From Caulobacter sp. AP07 (GTDB taxonomy: Bacteria > Pseudomonadota > Alphaproteobacteria > Caulobacterales > Caulobacteraceae), in contig NZ_AKKF01000205.1 in assembly GCF_000281955.1 (NCBI RefSeq), positions 27,679 through 91,678 of the forward strand: 64,000 nt of DNA, in the 5' to 3' direction. Made by a program: the position numbers and the translations under genes. Below are positions 25,411 through 34,173 of this stretch, one piece after another; the first letter of the stretch is position 1, and the number at the start of each line of letters is the position of its first letter. The notes beneath the pieces are model-generated. The model was not told the origin of the DNA, searched no databases, and saw only the letters and a list, made by a program, of their open reading frames with translations.

Positions 25411-26568
25411 TTGAAGATCGTCGATATTCGCCAAATCAGCGTCCCGCTCGAGGGGGCCGTCTCCAACGCCGTGGTCAGCTTCGCCGAACACGACGTCTCG
25501 CTGGTCGCGGTCATCACCGACGTCATCCGGGCCGGAAAGCCCGTCGTCGGCTACGGCTTCAACTCGATCGGGCGCTTCGCCCAGAGCGGCATCCTGCGCG
25601 ATCGACTGATCCCGCGACTGCTGAGCGCCGATCCCGCGTCGCTGTTGGGGGCGCAAGGCTTTGACTGCGAGGCCGTCGCCAGGACCGCGTTGCGCAACGA
25701 GAAGCCCGGCGGCCATGGCGACCGCGCCGCCGCCCTCGGCGCTCTGGAACTGGCCTTCTGGGACCTCAACGCCAAGCTGGCGGACGAACCGGCCTACGCC
25801 ACCATCGGCCGGGCCTTCGGGCGCACCCCCTCGGACAAGGCGGCGGTCTACGCCGCCGGCGGCTACTACTACCCCGAGGACGGCCTGGATCGATTGAAGG
25901 CCGAACTGGAAGGCTACATCGCCGCCGGCTTCGACGCCTTCAAGATCAAGATCGGCGGGGCGAGCCTAGCCGACGACATGAAGCGGATTCAAGCGGCGCT
26001 GCAGGCCTGCGGGACCGGGGCCCGCCTGGCCGTCGACGCCAATGGCCGCTTCGATTTCGACACCGCCATGGCCTATGGCCGCGAGATCGAACCGCTGGGC
26101 CTTCGCTGGTACGAGGAGATCGGCGATCCGCTGGACTATGCGCTGAACGCCAAGATCAGCGCCAACTATGCCGGGGCGATCGCCACGGGCGAGAACCTGT
26201 TCTCCACCGCGGACGTGCGCAACCTGCTCAATTTCGCCGGGATGCGTCCAGGCAAGGACATCTTCCAGATGGACGCGGGCCTCAGCTACGGCCTGACCGA
26301 GTTTGGCCGCATCATCGCGTTGATGGAGGCGCACGGCTTCGATCGCGCCGCGTCCTATCCGCACGGCGGGCACCTGATTAATCTGCACATCGTCACGGGC
26401 ATGAACCTGGGCGGCTGCGAGGCCTATCCCACGGTCTTCCAGCCCTTTGGCGGCTACTCGCCGCAATGCGAGATCGGCGGCGGGTTCATCCGCCCGGCCG
26501 ACCATCCGGGCTTTGGCCTGGAAGCCAAGCCCAACCTCAAGCCGCATCTCGACAAGATCAGCGCCTAG
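25411..26568 (+). CDS. Enolase-superfamily (mandelate racemase-like) enzyme
   Basis: A 385-residue member of the mandelate racemase/muconate-lactonising group. An N-terminal capping domain is followed by a barrel. The barrel shows FKIKIGG (KxK base), VDANGRF, YEEIGDP and ATGENLFS as the three metal-ligand strands, and SYPHGGH with the His of the general acid/base pair. The start is TTG at 25411 with AGGAAA six bases upstream. Such enzymes dehydrate or racemise hydroxy acids; the closest functional classes by motif layout are acid-sugar or tartrate-type dehydratases. It follows the dioxygenase after 135 bp and precedes a reductase by 19 bp, suggesting a small catabolic operon. Confidence 0.88.
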   Translation: MKIVDIRQISVPLEGAVSNAVVSFAEHDVSLVAVITDVIRAGKPVVGYGFNSIGRFAQSGILRDRLIPRLLSADPASLLGAQGFDCEAVARTALRNEKPGGHGDRAAALGALELAFWDLNAKLADEPAYATIGRAFGRTPSDKAAVYAAGGYYYPEDGLDRLKAELEGYIAAGFDAFKIKIGGASLADDMKRIQAALQACGTGARLAVDANGRFDFDTAMAYGREIEPLGLRWYEEIGDPLDYALNAKISANYAGAIATGENLFSTADVRNLLNFAGMRPGKDIFQMDAGLSYGLTEFGRIIALMEAHGFDRAASYPHGGHLINLHIVTGMNLGGCEAYPTVFQPFGGYSPQCEIGGGFIRPADHPGFGLEAKPNLKPHLDKISA

Positions 26569-26587
26569 CAGAAGAGGGCCTAAAGCC

Positions 26588-27502
26588 ATGAAGATTTGCG
26601 TGGTCGGATGCGGCGCGATGGGCTCGATCTATGCGGGCCTGCTCGCCGATGCGGGACATCAGGTGCTGGCGCTCCATACCGGCCAGGCTCATGTCGACGC
26701 GATCAACGGCGTCGGCCTGCGCGTCGAAGGCGCCTCGGGCGACCGGACCGTCCAGTTGGAGGCGGTCACGCAGGCCCCCGATCGGGTCATGGACCTGGTC
26801 ATCGTGGCGGTGAAGGCCGCCCAGGTCGAGGCCGCGGGGCGAGCCCTGGGTAAGTTGATCGGTCCCGACACCATGGTCCTGACCATCCAGAACGGCGTCG
26901 GCAGCGCCGACGTCCTGGCCCGGTTCGTCGATCCCGATCGCCTGTGCATCGGCATCGCCGCGGCCTTCGGCGCCATCATGCGCGGGCCAGGCCATGTCTT
27001 CCACAACGGCATGAGCCTGATCCGCATCGGGCCCTATGCCGACGCGCCGATGAGCAAGGTGGAAGCCGTCGCCGAGGTTTGGCGTCAGGCCGGGTTCAAG
27101 ACCGAGGCCAGTGCGGACGTCCTGGCCATGCAGTGGGAAAAACTGATCTGCAACGTCGCCTATAGCGCGCCCTGCGCCCTGACGGGCATGACCGTCGGCG
27201 AGGTCCTCGACGACCCGGAGATCGGGCCGATCAGCCGCGCGGCGGCCATCGAGGCCTGGACCGTGGCCCGCGCCCTGGGGATCGCGATCAAGGTCGACGA
27301 CCCCATCGCCCACGTCCGGGCCTTCGCGGCCGGCATGCCCAACGCCCGGCCATCCTTGCTGCAGGATCTCGAAAACCGCCGCCACGGCGAAATCGACGTC
27401 ATCAACGGCGCGATTCCCGCCGCCGCCGCCAGGGCCGGCCTGGCCGCCCCGATCAATCAGACCCTGACCGCCCTGGTGCGGCAGCGCGAACGCGGCTTCT
27501 AG
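26588..27502 (+). CDS. Ketopantoate reductase family protein
   Basis: A 304-residue ApbA/PanE-type NADP-dependent reductase. The Rossmann motif VVGCGAMGSIYAGLL is at residues 5-19. It also has VAVKAAQVE, IQNGVGS and a helical C-terminal domain with MQWEKLICNVAYSAPCALTG, where the Lys is the catalytic residue and the Asn aids binding. The ATG at 26588 is 19 bp after the enolase-family gene. The family includes true ketopantoate reductases and catabolic 2-keto acid reductases. Its place in a catabolic operon favours the second, so no gene symbol is given. Confidence 0.87.
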   Translation: MKICVVGCGAMGSIYAGLLADAGHQVLALHTGQAHVDAINGVGLRVEGASGDRTVQLEAVTQAPDRVMDLVIVAVKAAQVEAAGRALGKLIGPDTMVLTIQNGVGSADVLARFVDPDRLCIGIAAAFGAIMRGPGHVFHNGMSLIRIGPYADAPMSKVEAVAEVWRQAGFKTEASADVLAMQWEKLICNVAYSAPCALTGMTVGEVLDDPEIGPISRAAAIEAWTVARALGIAIKVDDPIAHVRAFAAGMPNARPSLLQDLENRRHGEIDVINGAIPAAAARAGLAAPINQTLTALVRQRERGF

Positions 27503-27557
27503 GCCATGGAGGCCAGCGACGGCGAGAATCCGCCGCCGCGCTCGCCCCATGGTCCCG

Positions 27558-28157
27558 TCAGGCCCTGACGGGGCCGGCCGCCAGCGCCAGCTCGAAGCCG
27601 ATCAGGGTCCGGATATGGGCGAGAATGTCGTCCGATCCGATCCGCAGGTCCGGCGCGACGGCGAACGAGGTCACGCCCACCGAGAAGGACATCAGCCGCC
27701 AGGCCGCCTTTGTCGCGGCGTCGTGGTCGAGCTTGCCGCCCGCCTCCAGGATCAGCAATTGCCGGACCCGGTCCAGCCAGATCTCGGTCAGGGACGAGTA
27801 GAGCTGGCCAAACTCCTCATCCCGCGCCGCTTCCTCGACCGCCGACATCCAAAGGCGCCGGGTCGACAGCTCGGTGTCGAGAGCCGGCATGAGCAGGTAG
27901 GTGATCAGCCGCTCCTCGGGCGGCAATTCCTGGGCCGAAGCGTCCAGGCGGGCGACCTCGTGCTCGGCGAAGCGGCGAAACGCCTCGCGCTTGAGATCGG
28001 ACGCCGAGGCGAACAGATGGTGGATGTTGCCCGAAGCGATCCCGAGTTCCTGGCTGACGCGACGGACCGACGCGGACGCGAACCCGTCCTCTCCGGCGAT
28101 GCGTACAACCGCGTCGAGGATTTCGATGCGCCGTTCGTTCCGCGACAGATAGGCCAT
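27558..28157 (-). CDS. TetR-family transcriptional regulator
   Basis: A 199-residue TetR regulator. The helix-turn-helix is RRIEILDAVVRIAGEDGFASASVRRVSQELGIASGNIHHLF, shown here in two parts: RRIEILDAVVRIAGEDG and SVRRVSQELGIASGNIHHLF. The rest is the all-helical ligand domain. The start is MAYLSRNERR at 28157; the frame open to 28298 lacks a translation signal. It lies 67 bp downstream of the amidase gene on the same strand, so the two may be one unit. It ends convergently with the ketopantoate-reductase-like gene. It has the size of a BetI-type repressor, but the ligand is unknown. Confidence 0.9.
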   Translation of the reverse strand: MAYLSRNERRIEILDAVVRIAGEDGFASASVRRVSQELGIASGNIHHLFASASDLKREAFRRFAEHEVARLDASAQELPPEERLITYLLMPALDTELSTRRLWMSAVEEAARDEEFGQLYSSLTEIWLDRVRQLLILEAGGKLDHDAATKAAWRLMSFSVGVTSFAVAPDLRIGSDDILAHIRTLIGFELALAAGPVRA

Positions 28158-28224
28158 GGTCAGGTTCCCGTTGGCTCGGAGGCCGATGGAGTTGCGATAC
28201 CGCGTTCGACTCGACGCGGCGACT

Positions 28225-29691
28225 CTAGTCGTGATCGCGACCAAAGCGGCGAACATGGATCGGCGGAACGCGATCCGCCCACGGATTGGCCGATTCAAGT
28301 TGCGAGGCCAATCGCAGAAGCATCGCCTCCTGGCCCAGTCCCGCGACGAAGTGACTGCCGATCGGCAAGCCGGACTTGCCGTGGACGAGCGGAACCGACA
28401 TCGCCGGCACGCCCGCCATGTTCACCGAGGCGGTGAACGGGCAGAACTTCATCATCTCGATGTACCAGTCGTAGAAGGTGTCGGCCTTGATCGCCGTCAA
28501 CGCCCCCAGATCCGACGGCTCCCTGGAGCCGGTCGGGGTGAGCATGACGTCGTAGCGCGAGAAATAGTCGCCATAGGCCCGCGAAATCATGTTCAGGCTG
28601 GCCAGGGCGCCCTGCAGGTCCGCCGCCGTCATGGCCTCGGCGGCGTGGAAGGCGGCCAGATTGTGCGGCTCGATGGTGTCGGGCGAGGGAGCCAGGCCCA
28701 CCAGGGTGCTCAGATCCAGCACGCCCCGCCGGATGCCGCTGGCCCAGATCACGTAGTTGGCCTGGAGCAGCGCTTCGTGGTCGAACTCCAGCTTGGCCTC
28801 TTCGACCTGATGCCCCAGGGATTCGCACAGTCTGGCCGCCTCGAGCGTGGCCTCCACGACCGTCGCCTGCAGGGGCGTGGGCGGAAAGTTCGTATGGAGA
28901 TTCAGGCCGATCCGCAGCTTCCCCGCCGGGCGCATGGTCTCGGCCAGATAGGAGCCGGAAAGACGGGGCGTGTAGCACCAGGGCCCGGCGTCGGGCCCTG
29001 CGGTGGCGTCCAGCATGGCCGCCGAATCGCGCACGGTGCGCGACACGATGTGTTCGGCCGCGTAGCCGTTGACCGGCAGGCCGGCGTCGGGGCCGACCGG
29101 GTTGAGGTTGCGGCTTGGCTTGAGGCCGAAGAGCCCGCAGCAGGCGGCGGGCCAACGGATCGAGCCGCCCGCGTCGTTGGCGTGGGCGATCGGCGTCATG
29201 CCCGAGGCGACGGCGGCGGCCGCGCCGCCCGACGAGCCGCCGGGCGACTTGCTCAGATCCCACGGATTGAGCGTCGGACCGTAGAGCAGCGGCTCGGTCG
29301 TGCAGGAGGTGCCAAGCTCGGGAATGTTGGTGCGTCCCAGGATCGTCACGCCGGAGCCTCGAAACCGGTTGACCAGTTCGGAGGCGAAGGGCGGCGCGTT
29401 CAGGCCTTTGGTCAGCCGGCTGCCCAGCTCATGCTTGACGTCGGCGTCATGCGAACCGATGTCCTTGAGCAGGAACGGCACGCCAAAGAAAGGGCGATTT
29501 TCCAGGTCCGGTCCGTCGTCCAGCTTGGCCACGGCATAGTCATAGACTTCGATCACGGCGTTGAGCGTGGAGTTCATGGCGGTGATGGCGTTGAGGCCGC
29601 AGCGCGCGACTTCGCGACGACTGATTTGGCGTCTCTTGACCAGGTCGGCCAGGCCCAAGCCATCGAAACTGGCGTATTCATGCAGTTGCAT
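28225..29691 (-). CDS. Amidase (amidase signature family)
   Basis: A 488-residue amidase-signature enzyme. The Ser-cisSer-Lys triad can be placed: Lys in FGVPFLLKDIG, the cis-Ser in the glycine-serine-rich SPGGSSGGAAAAVASG, and the nucleophile Ser in DAGGSIRWPA. The start at 29691 follows AGGGGAAA. It hydrolyses an amide or ester bond of an unknown substrate. It is first in a two-gene unit with a TetR regulator and shares the 544-bp divergent region with an MFS transporter, where two regulon motifs lie. That suggests uptake and hydrolysis of the same compound. Confidence 0.92.
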   Translation of the reverse strand: MQLHEYASFDGLGLADLVKRRQISRREVARCGLNAITAMNSTLNAVIEVYDYAVAKLDDGPDLENRPFFGVPFLLKDIGSHDADVKHELGSRLTKGLNAPPFASELVNRFRGSGVTILGRTNIPELGTSCTTEPLLYGPTLNPWDLSKSPGGSSGGAAAAVASGMTPIAHANDAGGSIRWPAACCGLFGLKPSRNLNPVGPDAGLPVNGYAAEHIVSRTVRDSAAMLDATAGPDAGPWCYTPRLSGSYLAETMRPAGKLRIGLNLHTNFPPTPLQATVVEATLEAARLCESLGHQVEEAKLEFDHEALLQANYVIWASGIRRGVLDLSTLVGLAPSPDTIEPHNLAAFHAAEAMTAADLQGALASLNMISRAYGDYFSRYDVMLTPTGSREPSDLGALTAIKADTFYDWYIEMMKFCPFTASVNMAGVPAMSVPLVHGKSGLPIGSHFVAGLGQEAMLLRLASQLESANPWADRVPPIHVRRFGRDHD

Positions 29692-29951
29692 TGGATTTCC
29701 CCTGTCCCGAGGTCCGCGCCCCGGGACCCTGTCCGGCTAAGGACGCGGCCTATCGATCAAATTCGGCGCCGTGATCGGCGAGGTGCGGGGCGCCGACGGG
29801 ACTTGCGCTGGCGCCCGCGCCGCCGCCAAGCCAGAGGGCTTTCAGGTACGGCATGGTGACTCCCTTTGTCGCATGGCCGACGCGAACCACCGGGGATCGA
29901 TCGACACGAAACTGATCATCGACGCTAGCAAGTCTCGTGGCCGCCGCCTGA

Positions 29952-29968
29952 TACCCTCTGCTGGTGAC
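29952..29968. promoter_or_regulatory. 17-bp regulon motif, site 11
   Basis: TACCCTCTGCTGGTGAC, 260 bp upstream of the amidase at 29691. The surrounding 29692-30235 region has no gene, only this site and the next. Confidence 0.65.
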
Positions 29969-30006
29969 CGGATCCGCCAGGCGCCCGCGCGCCGCGATCG
30001 GCGCTC

Positions 30007-30023
30007 ATCCCATGCAAAGGGTA
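30007..30023. promoter_or_regulatory. 17-bp regulon motif, site 12
   Basis: ATCCCATGCAAAGGGTA, on the minus strand TACCCTTTGCATGGGAT, 212 bp upstream of the MFS gene at 30236. Its orientation is opposite to site 11, as for divergent genes. Confidence 0.6.
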
Positions 30024-30235
30024 TGGCGGCTTGCCGCGGCGGCGGCATGATCAAGCCAAGCGTCTGGCGCGACGCCGCGACCTCCGCCCCATGGCCCTCG
30101 ACGGCCAAGCGGCGCAGTTTCGGCGGGACCTATTTGCGATCTGAGCTGACGACGGCGGACACGGACTAAGACAAGCCTTTAAACCTTCAGGCCCACGGCC
30201 CGCGTCACCAGACGGGCGATTCAAAGGGGACGATC

Positions 30236-31441
30236 TTGGCGTTTAACTACCGGCGAACCGAATATGTCGCCCTGGCCGTCGGGGCCGCCTCGGGATCTCT
30301 CGTTTTTGGGGCCTTGCCGCTGACGGTCGGCGCCGCGACGACTGTGTTCGGCGGCGCCGGCGCCGGCGGCACCGCCGCGGCGGCCGAACTGCTGGCCATG
30401 GGCCTGGCGTCGATGATCGTCAGCGCCAAGCTTGCCGCCTTGCCGGGCCGGGTCACCGCCATGATCGGCGGCTTGCTGTTGCTGCTGGGTCAATTGCTGA
30501 GCTGGTTCGCGATCGTTCACGCCAACTGGCCGCTCTTTCTGGCCGCCCGGCTGATCGCCGGAGCCGGGGAGGGGGGCCTCTACACGGTGTCGAACGCGTT
30601 CGCCGCCAAGGCGCCCCGTCCCGACCGGGCCTTCACGATGATCGCCTTTGGTCAGACGATCTTCAACGCCCTGTTCTTCACCGGCATGGCCATCCTCAAC
30701 GCCGCCTACGATCCGGTCCGGGTCCTGGTGTTCTTCAGCGTCTTCGCCGGCGTCGCCTGTCTCACGCTGATCGGGGCCCCAAACTACCTGATCTCCGCCG
30801 ACCAGGGGCTGGACTTCGATGTCGAGAAGAAGGCGTTCACGCCGCTGGTGCGGCGGGTGCTGATCGGGTTTGGGGTCTACAGCGTGGCGCTGTTCTTGCT
30901 GTTTCCCTATGCCGAGAGCGTGGGCCTGGCCAATGGCCTGAGCCATGCCCAGATCGCCGCGGTGTTCGGCTTCAGCGCGCTTTTCGCCTTGCTGGGCCCG
31001 GCGATCACCGCCTCGCTTGGCGTACGGTTTGGTCGTCTCGCGCCGATCCTGGTGGCCATCGCCTTCCAGATCGCCGCCATCGTCGCCGTCGTCTATTCGC
31101 GCCACATCATCATCTGGGGCGGCGGCGAGCTGACCTCGATCATGATGCTCTATCTGCTGACGCCGTTGATGTTCAGCCTGATCTCCGAACTGGAGCCCAG
31201 CGGTCGGGCCGCCGCGGTGGCCACCGCGGTCATGGCGATCACCGCCGCCATCGGTCCGGCCATCGGCGGGGCGATCATGTCGGCGACCGGCAGCTACGCG
31301 GCCTTGGGCTGGGTCAACGTTCTGGCCTACGTCCTGATGGCCGCCCTGGTGTGGAAGCCGTTGCTCGTGGCCGGCCGCAACCTCAAGGCCAAGATCACGC
31401 CGCTCGCGGATTCGGTCCAACACGCGCCGGCTGGCGAGTAG
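30236..31441 (+). CDS. MFS transporter
   Basis: A 401-residue major-facilitator-type permease with about 12 hydrophobic segments evenly spread (for example residues 7-30, 40-65, 72-98, 240-262, 300-330). A Gly-rich LIAGAGEGGLYTVSNAF resembles the conserved region of helix 4-5. The start is TTG at 30236, six bases after AAGGGGA. It is a probable inner-membrane transporter for the pathway substrate. It is divergent from the amidase, with regulon motifs between them. Confidence 0.87.
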   Translation: MAFNYRRTEYVALAVGAASGSLVFGALPLTVGAATTVFGGAGAGGTAAAAELLAMGLASMIVSAKLAALPGRVTAMIGGLLLLLGQLLSWFAIVHANWPLFLAARLIAGAGEGGLYTVSNAFAAKAPRPDRAFTMIAFGQTIFNALFFTGMAILNAAYDPVRVLVFFSVFAGVACLTLIGAPNYLISADQGLDFDVEKKAFTPLVRRVLIGFGVYSVALFLLFPYAESVGLANGLSHAQIAAVFGFSALFALLGPAITASLGVRFGRLAPILVAIAFQIAAIVAVVYSRHIIIWGGGELTSIMMLYLLTPLMFSLISELEPSGRAAAVATAVMAITAAIGPAIGGAIMSATGSYAALGWVNVLAYVLMAALVWKPLLVAGRNLKAKITPLADSVQHAPAGE

Positions 31442-31576
31442 GGGGTCGGCGCGCGAGAGGCGGCGGCATCCGCTCTCTCGCGCCCATGCCGAGCGCTTGA
31501 CGCCCCAGCCGCGACGCCAAGGGCGCCGCGACGGATCCTGGCATAGTCTTCGTGCTTCGAATCGCCGAGATTGAAA

Positions 31577-32149
31577 ATGCTCGCCAACGATCCCTTCGCG
31601 CCCCTGCTGGCGGTTCTGGCCTCGGCGCTGCCCTACGCGCCCGTTGTCGGTTTGGCGGGCGCCGCGGTGACGGCGGGTTGGTTTGGACCGGCGCGGGTCA
31701 CGAGTGGTCGCGGTTGGGCCGCGCGAATTTTCACGACCTTCGGTCTGCTATGGCTGGGCGGCGCAGTTGTGTACGCCGGCGCAATCGTCGTGCTGTTGTG
31801 GGCGGGCGTCTCGCCCGCCGTGTTCGCGTTCGCCCTGACGCCCCAGGCCGGGTTGGCGACGGTCGCGCTCGGCCTGGCTCTTGTCGCGATCAAGGGCCGC
31901 TGGCTGTTTGTCTACGGGGTGATCGAGGTGATCTGCGCCTTGACCGTCCTGTTCGCCAAGGCCGTTCATCCGGAAGACGATGTGATGCTTCGCTTCGCCA
32001 GTCTGGTGGTGGCGATGTATTTCCTGGTGCGCGGCGTCGAGAACATGACCCTTGGTGCGCCCGAGGCTTGGCGTTCGAGGCTGAGGCCGTGGTTTCGGCT
32101 CTTCGCGCCCAAGCTCGATCCCGAGCGGCCGCGCGCGCCTCCCCGGTAA
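31577..32149 (+). CDS. Multi-pass membrane protein, unknown
   Basis: A protein of about 190 residues with four or five hydrophobic helices (residues roughly 8-35, 50-80, 85-110, 115-140 and one near 150) and a basic C-terminal tail ending in PERPRAPPR. The ATG at 31577 has only a weak GAGATTGAAA upstream. No family was recognised. It follows the MFS gene by 135 bp on the same strand and could belong to the same transport unit. Confidence 0.7.
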   Translation: MLANDPFAPLLAVLASALPYAPVVGLAGAAVTAGWFGPARVTSGRGWAARIFTTFGLLWLGGAVVYAGAIVVLLWAGVSPAVFAFALTPQAGLATVALGLALVAIKGRWLFVYGVIEVICALTVLFAKAVHPEDDVMLRFASLVVAMYFLVRGVENMTLGAPEAWRSRLRPWFRLFAPKLDPERPRAPPR

Positions 32150-32159
32150 GCAGTGGGCG

Positions 32160-32176
32160 GTCCCTTGGACAGGGTA
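32160..32176. promoter_or_regulatory. 17-bp regulon motif, site 13
   Basis: GTCCCTTGGACAGGGTA, on the minus strand TACCCTGTCCAAGGGAC, 61 bp upstream of the GTG of the DUF2218 remnant at 32238. The intact DUF2218 gene at 60611 has the motif at almost the same distance (45-57 bp). Confidence 0.68.
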
Positions 32177-32237
32177 TGGGAACCCAAGGCGGCCGCGCCT
32201 AGCCATAGGCGGGCCACAAGATCCTGATGAGGTTCCC

Positions 32238-32465
32238 GTGCAGATCACCGGCAGCGTCCTGACGCCGCACGCCATCCGCCGCCCCCAGCCGAGGCGCGAG
32301 CCCTGGTGCATGTGTGCAATGAGGCTTTCGACCCTGCTGGCGGCGGCGTGGACACAGTATCGCCCGCCGGGCTGGCGACCGGAAAGCAGCCGACACCAGC
32401 CTCAAGATCTGTCCGGTCGGAGGCGCCTGATGGTCTCGCCCGCCCCGCGCTTGCCGGGAGTCTAG
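32238..32465 (+). pseudogene. DUF2218 gene remnant
   Basis: The frame from GTG at 32238 begins VQITGSVLTPHAIR, matching LQITGRALTRHASR at the start of the intact DUF2218 gene at 60611. DNA similarity is obvious for about 70 bases (CAGATCACCGGC, then CCTGACGC and ACGCCA in register). After REPWC the frame no longer resembles the family, and hints of the later sequence (SVRSEAPDGL) appear in another frame, so a frameshift near 32310 is likely. It retains the upstream regulon motif. It is best read as a decayed duplicate. Confidence 0.7.
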
Positions 32466-32489
32466 ACCCTGCGCCCGCGACATTCGACC

Positions 32490-33863
32490 ATGCGGCATAC
32501 CGCGATCCTGCAGGCGCCATGGCGCGAGCCGGTCGACGCGCTTTCGCCCTGGCGGGACGAGGCGTTCGCCTGCTTGCTGATCTCGGGCGGCGGGCGCTGG
32601 TCCTACCTGCTGCGCAAGCCTGACGCGGTCTTGACCGTGCCCCCGGACGATCAACGCGACCCGTTCGTCCTGCTGGCCGACTTGATCGGACCCCGGCGCG
32701 ACATCGACCCGGCGGGACCGCCGTTCCAAGGCGGGGTGGTGGGCCTGGCCAGCTACGAACTGGGCGATCGGGTCGAGCGGCTCGGCCTGGCGCGATCCGA
32801 CTGGCCTGATCTGGTGTGCGCTCGCTACCCCGCCCTGCTGGCGTTCGATCATGTCGGCCGCTGGGTCGTCGCCGTCGGTCGGGGCGAGAACCAGCGCGCC
32901 GCGCAGCAGCGCGCCGCTGGCGCGTTGACGTGGCTGAAGACGCCTGCTCGCGAGCGGTTCGATGACCGGCTGTGCACGGATTTGGTCGCTGACCGGCCCG
33001 AGCGCTACGAGGCCGCGGTCGGCGCCGTGGTGGCGCGGATCGAGGCTGGCGAACTGTTCCAGGCCAATATCGCGCGTAGCTGGACGGGACGGCTGGTGAG
33101 CGGCGCCGCGCCCTTTGATCTTCTCGCCCGGCTGGCCACGAGCCCCGCGCCGTTCGCCGCCTATCTGCGGCTCGGCGATCGCGCCCTGGTTTCCAACTCT
33201 CCTGAACGGTTCGTCCAGGTGGCCAGCGACGGCGCGATCAACACCCGGCCCATCAAGGGAACCCGTCCGCGAGGCGCCGACGCGGCGCAGGATCAGGGCC
33301 TGGCCGCCGAACTGCTGTCCAGCGACAAGGACCGCGCCGAAAATCTGATGATCGTCGACCTGATGCGCAACGACCTGGCCCGCGTCAGTCCGGCGGGCAG
33401 CGTGCGCGTTCCGGAACTCTTCCGCGTCGAGACCTACTCGAACGTCCATCATCTGGTGTCGACCGTCACCGCGACGCTCCGCCCAGGGCTGACCGCCGCG
33501 GATCTGCTGAAGGCCAGCTTCCCGCCAGGATCGATTACGGGCGCGCCCAAGGTGCAGGCAATGAGTGTGATCGCCAACTTGGAAACGCCGCGAGGGCCTT
33601 ATTGCGGATCCCTGTTCTGGGCCGGGGTCGACGGGGCGTTCGAGTCCAGCGTCCTGATCCGCACCGTCGCGTTCACGCGGGACGACAAGGGTTGGCGATG
33701 GGAAGCCCGGGCCGGAGCCGGGATCGTCGCTCAGAGCGCGCCGCGCGCGGAACGATTGGAGACCGAGGCCAAGATCGGCACCCTGTTGAACGCCCTTACA
33801 GGGACGGGCCGTCCGTCCAACCACGCCTCACTGCTGGCGTCGATAGCGAATGTCGACCCCTAG
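32490..33863 (+). CDS. pabB: Aminodeoxychorismate synthase component I
   Basis: A 457-residue chorismate-binding enzyme. PIKGTRPRG has the Lys that marks PabB, whereas anthranilate synthases have Ala there. It also shows ENLMIVDLMRNDL for Mg binding, TYSNVHHLVSTV, and FPPGSITGAPKVQAM. It makes 4-amino-4-deoxychorismate, which leads to p-aminobenzoate and folate. The start at 32490 is the first ATG before the conserved region; no strong ribosome-binding site is present. It lies after the DUF2218 remnant with that remnant's operator 314 bp upstream, and its 3' end overlaps the convergent DUF6572-like gene by 36 bp. With folB-like, folD and purU it adds a folate theme to the region. Confidence 0.92.
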   Translation: MRHTAILQAPWREPVDALSPWRDEAFACLLISGGGRWSYLLRKPDAVLTVPPDDQRDPFVLLADLIGPRRDIDPAGPPFQGGVVGLASYELGDRVERLGLARSDWPDLVCARYPALLAFDHVGRWVVAVGRGENQRAAQQRAAGALTWLKTPARERFDDRLCTDLVADRPERYEAAVGAVVARIEAGELFQANIARSWTGRLVSGAAPFDLLARLATSPAPFAAYLRLGDRALVSNSPERFVQVASDGAINTRPIKGTRPRGADAAQDQGLAAELLSSDKDRAENLMIVDLMRNDLARVSPAGSVRVPELFRVETYSNVHHLVSTVTATLRPGLTAADLLKASFPPGSITGAPKVQAMSVIANLETPRGPYCGSLFWAGVDGAFESSVLIRTVAFTRDDKGWRWEARAGAGIVAQSAPRAERLETEAKIGTLLNALTGTGRPSNHASLLASIANVDP

Positions 33864-34169
33864 CTGGATCAGCGTCAGGCTCGCCGCGTGCTCGATAAGA
33901 CGCTGGCCGGCGTCGTCGAGAGCATGGCGCGTCACCACGTCGATGCGACGCGACCGTCCCGCGGCGTCAGGATAGTTCGCCTCCAGGTCCACGATAAAGG
34001 CGATACAAGCGTCGAGCTTGTTCTCCAAGGTCCTCAGGCTGCGGTCGGCGTCTTCCCAGCGGCCGGGGTCGAGGATCGTCAGAACGACCATGTCGCTGAC
34101 GGGCTCCAGGTCCACCGCATCGATGAGATCGCCGAGATCTAGACCGTCGCCGGACGGGCAGGCGCTCAT
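33828..34169 (-). CDS. DUF6572-like protein
   Basis: A 113-residue protein, MSACPSGDGLDLGDLIDAV at the start, that resembles the DUF6572 group. Supporting segments are VVLTILDPGRWED, LRTLENKLDACIAFIVDLEA and a C-terminal SLTLIQLGVDIRYR. It follows the FAH-family gene by only 4 bp (TGATCCGATG), so it is in that operon, and it runs 36 bp into pabB from the opposite side. The function is unknown. Confidence 0.72.
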   Translation of the reverse strand: MSACPSGDGLDLGDLIDAVDLEPVSDMVVLTILDPGRWEDADRSLRTLENKLDACIAFIVDLEANYPDAAGRSRRIDVVTRHALDDAGQRLIEHAASLTLIQLGVDIRYRRQQ

Positions 34170-34173
34170 CGGA

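Noticed and set aside
26588..27502. Naming as panE for pantothenate synthesis
   Set aside because: Family membership is clear, but the gene sits in a catabolic operon, and many members reduce other keto acids.
28156..29859. 567-codon plus-strand open frame
   Set aside because: Antisense shadow of the amidase and TetR genes, with repetitive Arg/Gly/Ala/His composition.
29771..30169. 132-codon ORF between amidase and MFS genes
   Set aside because: It contains both regulon motifs, has no translation signal and no recognisable fold; the region is better explained as a divergent promoter.
32199..32250. Minus-strand DLHGNLIRILWPAYG, resembling a VOC protein C-terminus
   Set aside because: The same DNA on the plus strand aligns clearly with the intact DUF2218 gene at 60611, and no upstream VOC sequence exists in any minus frame.
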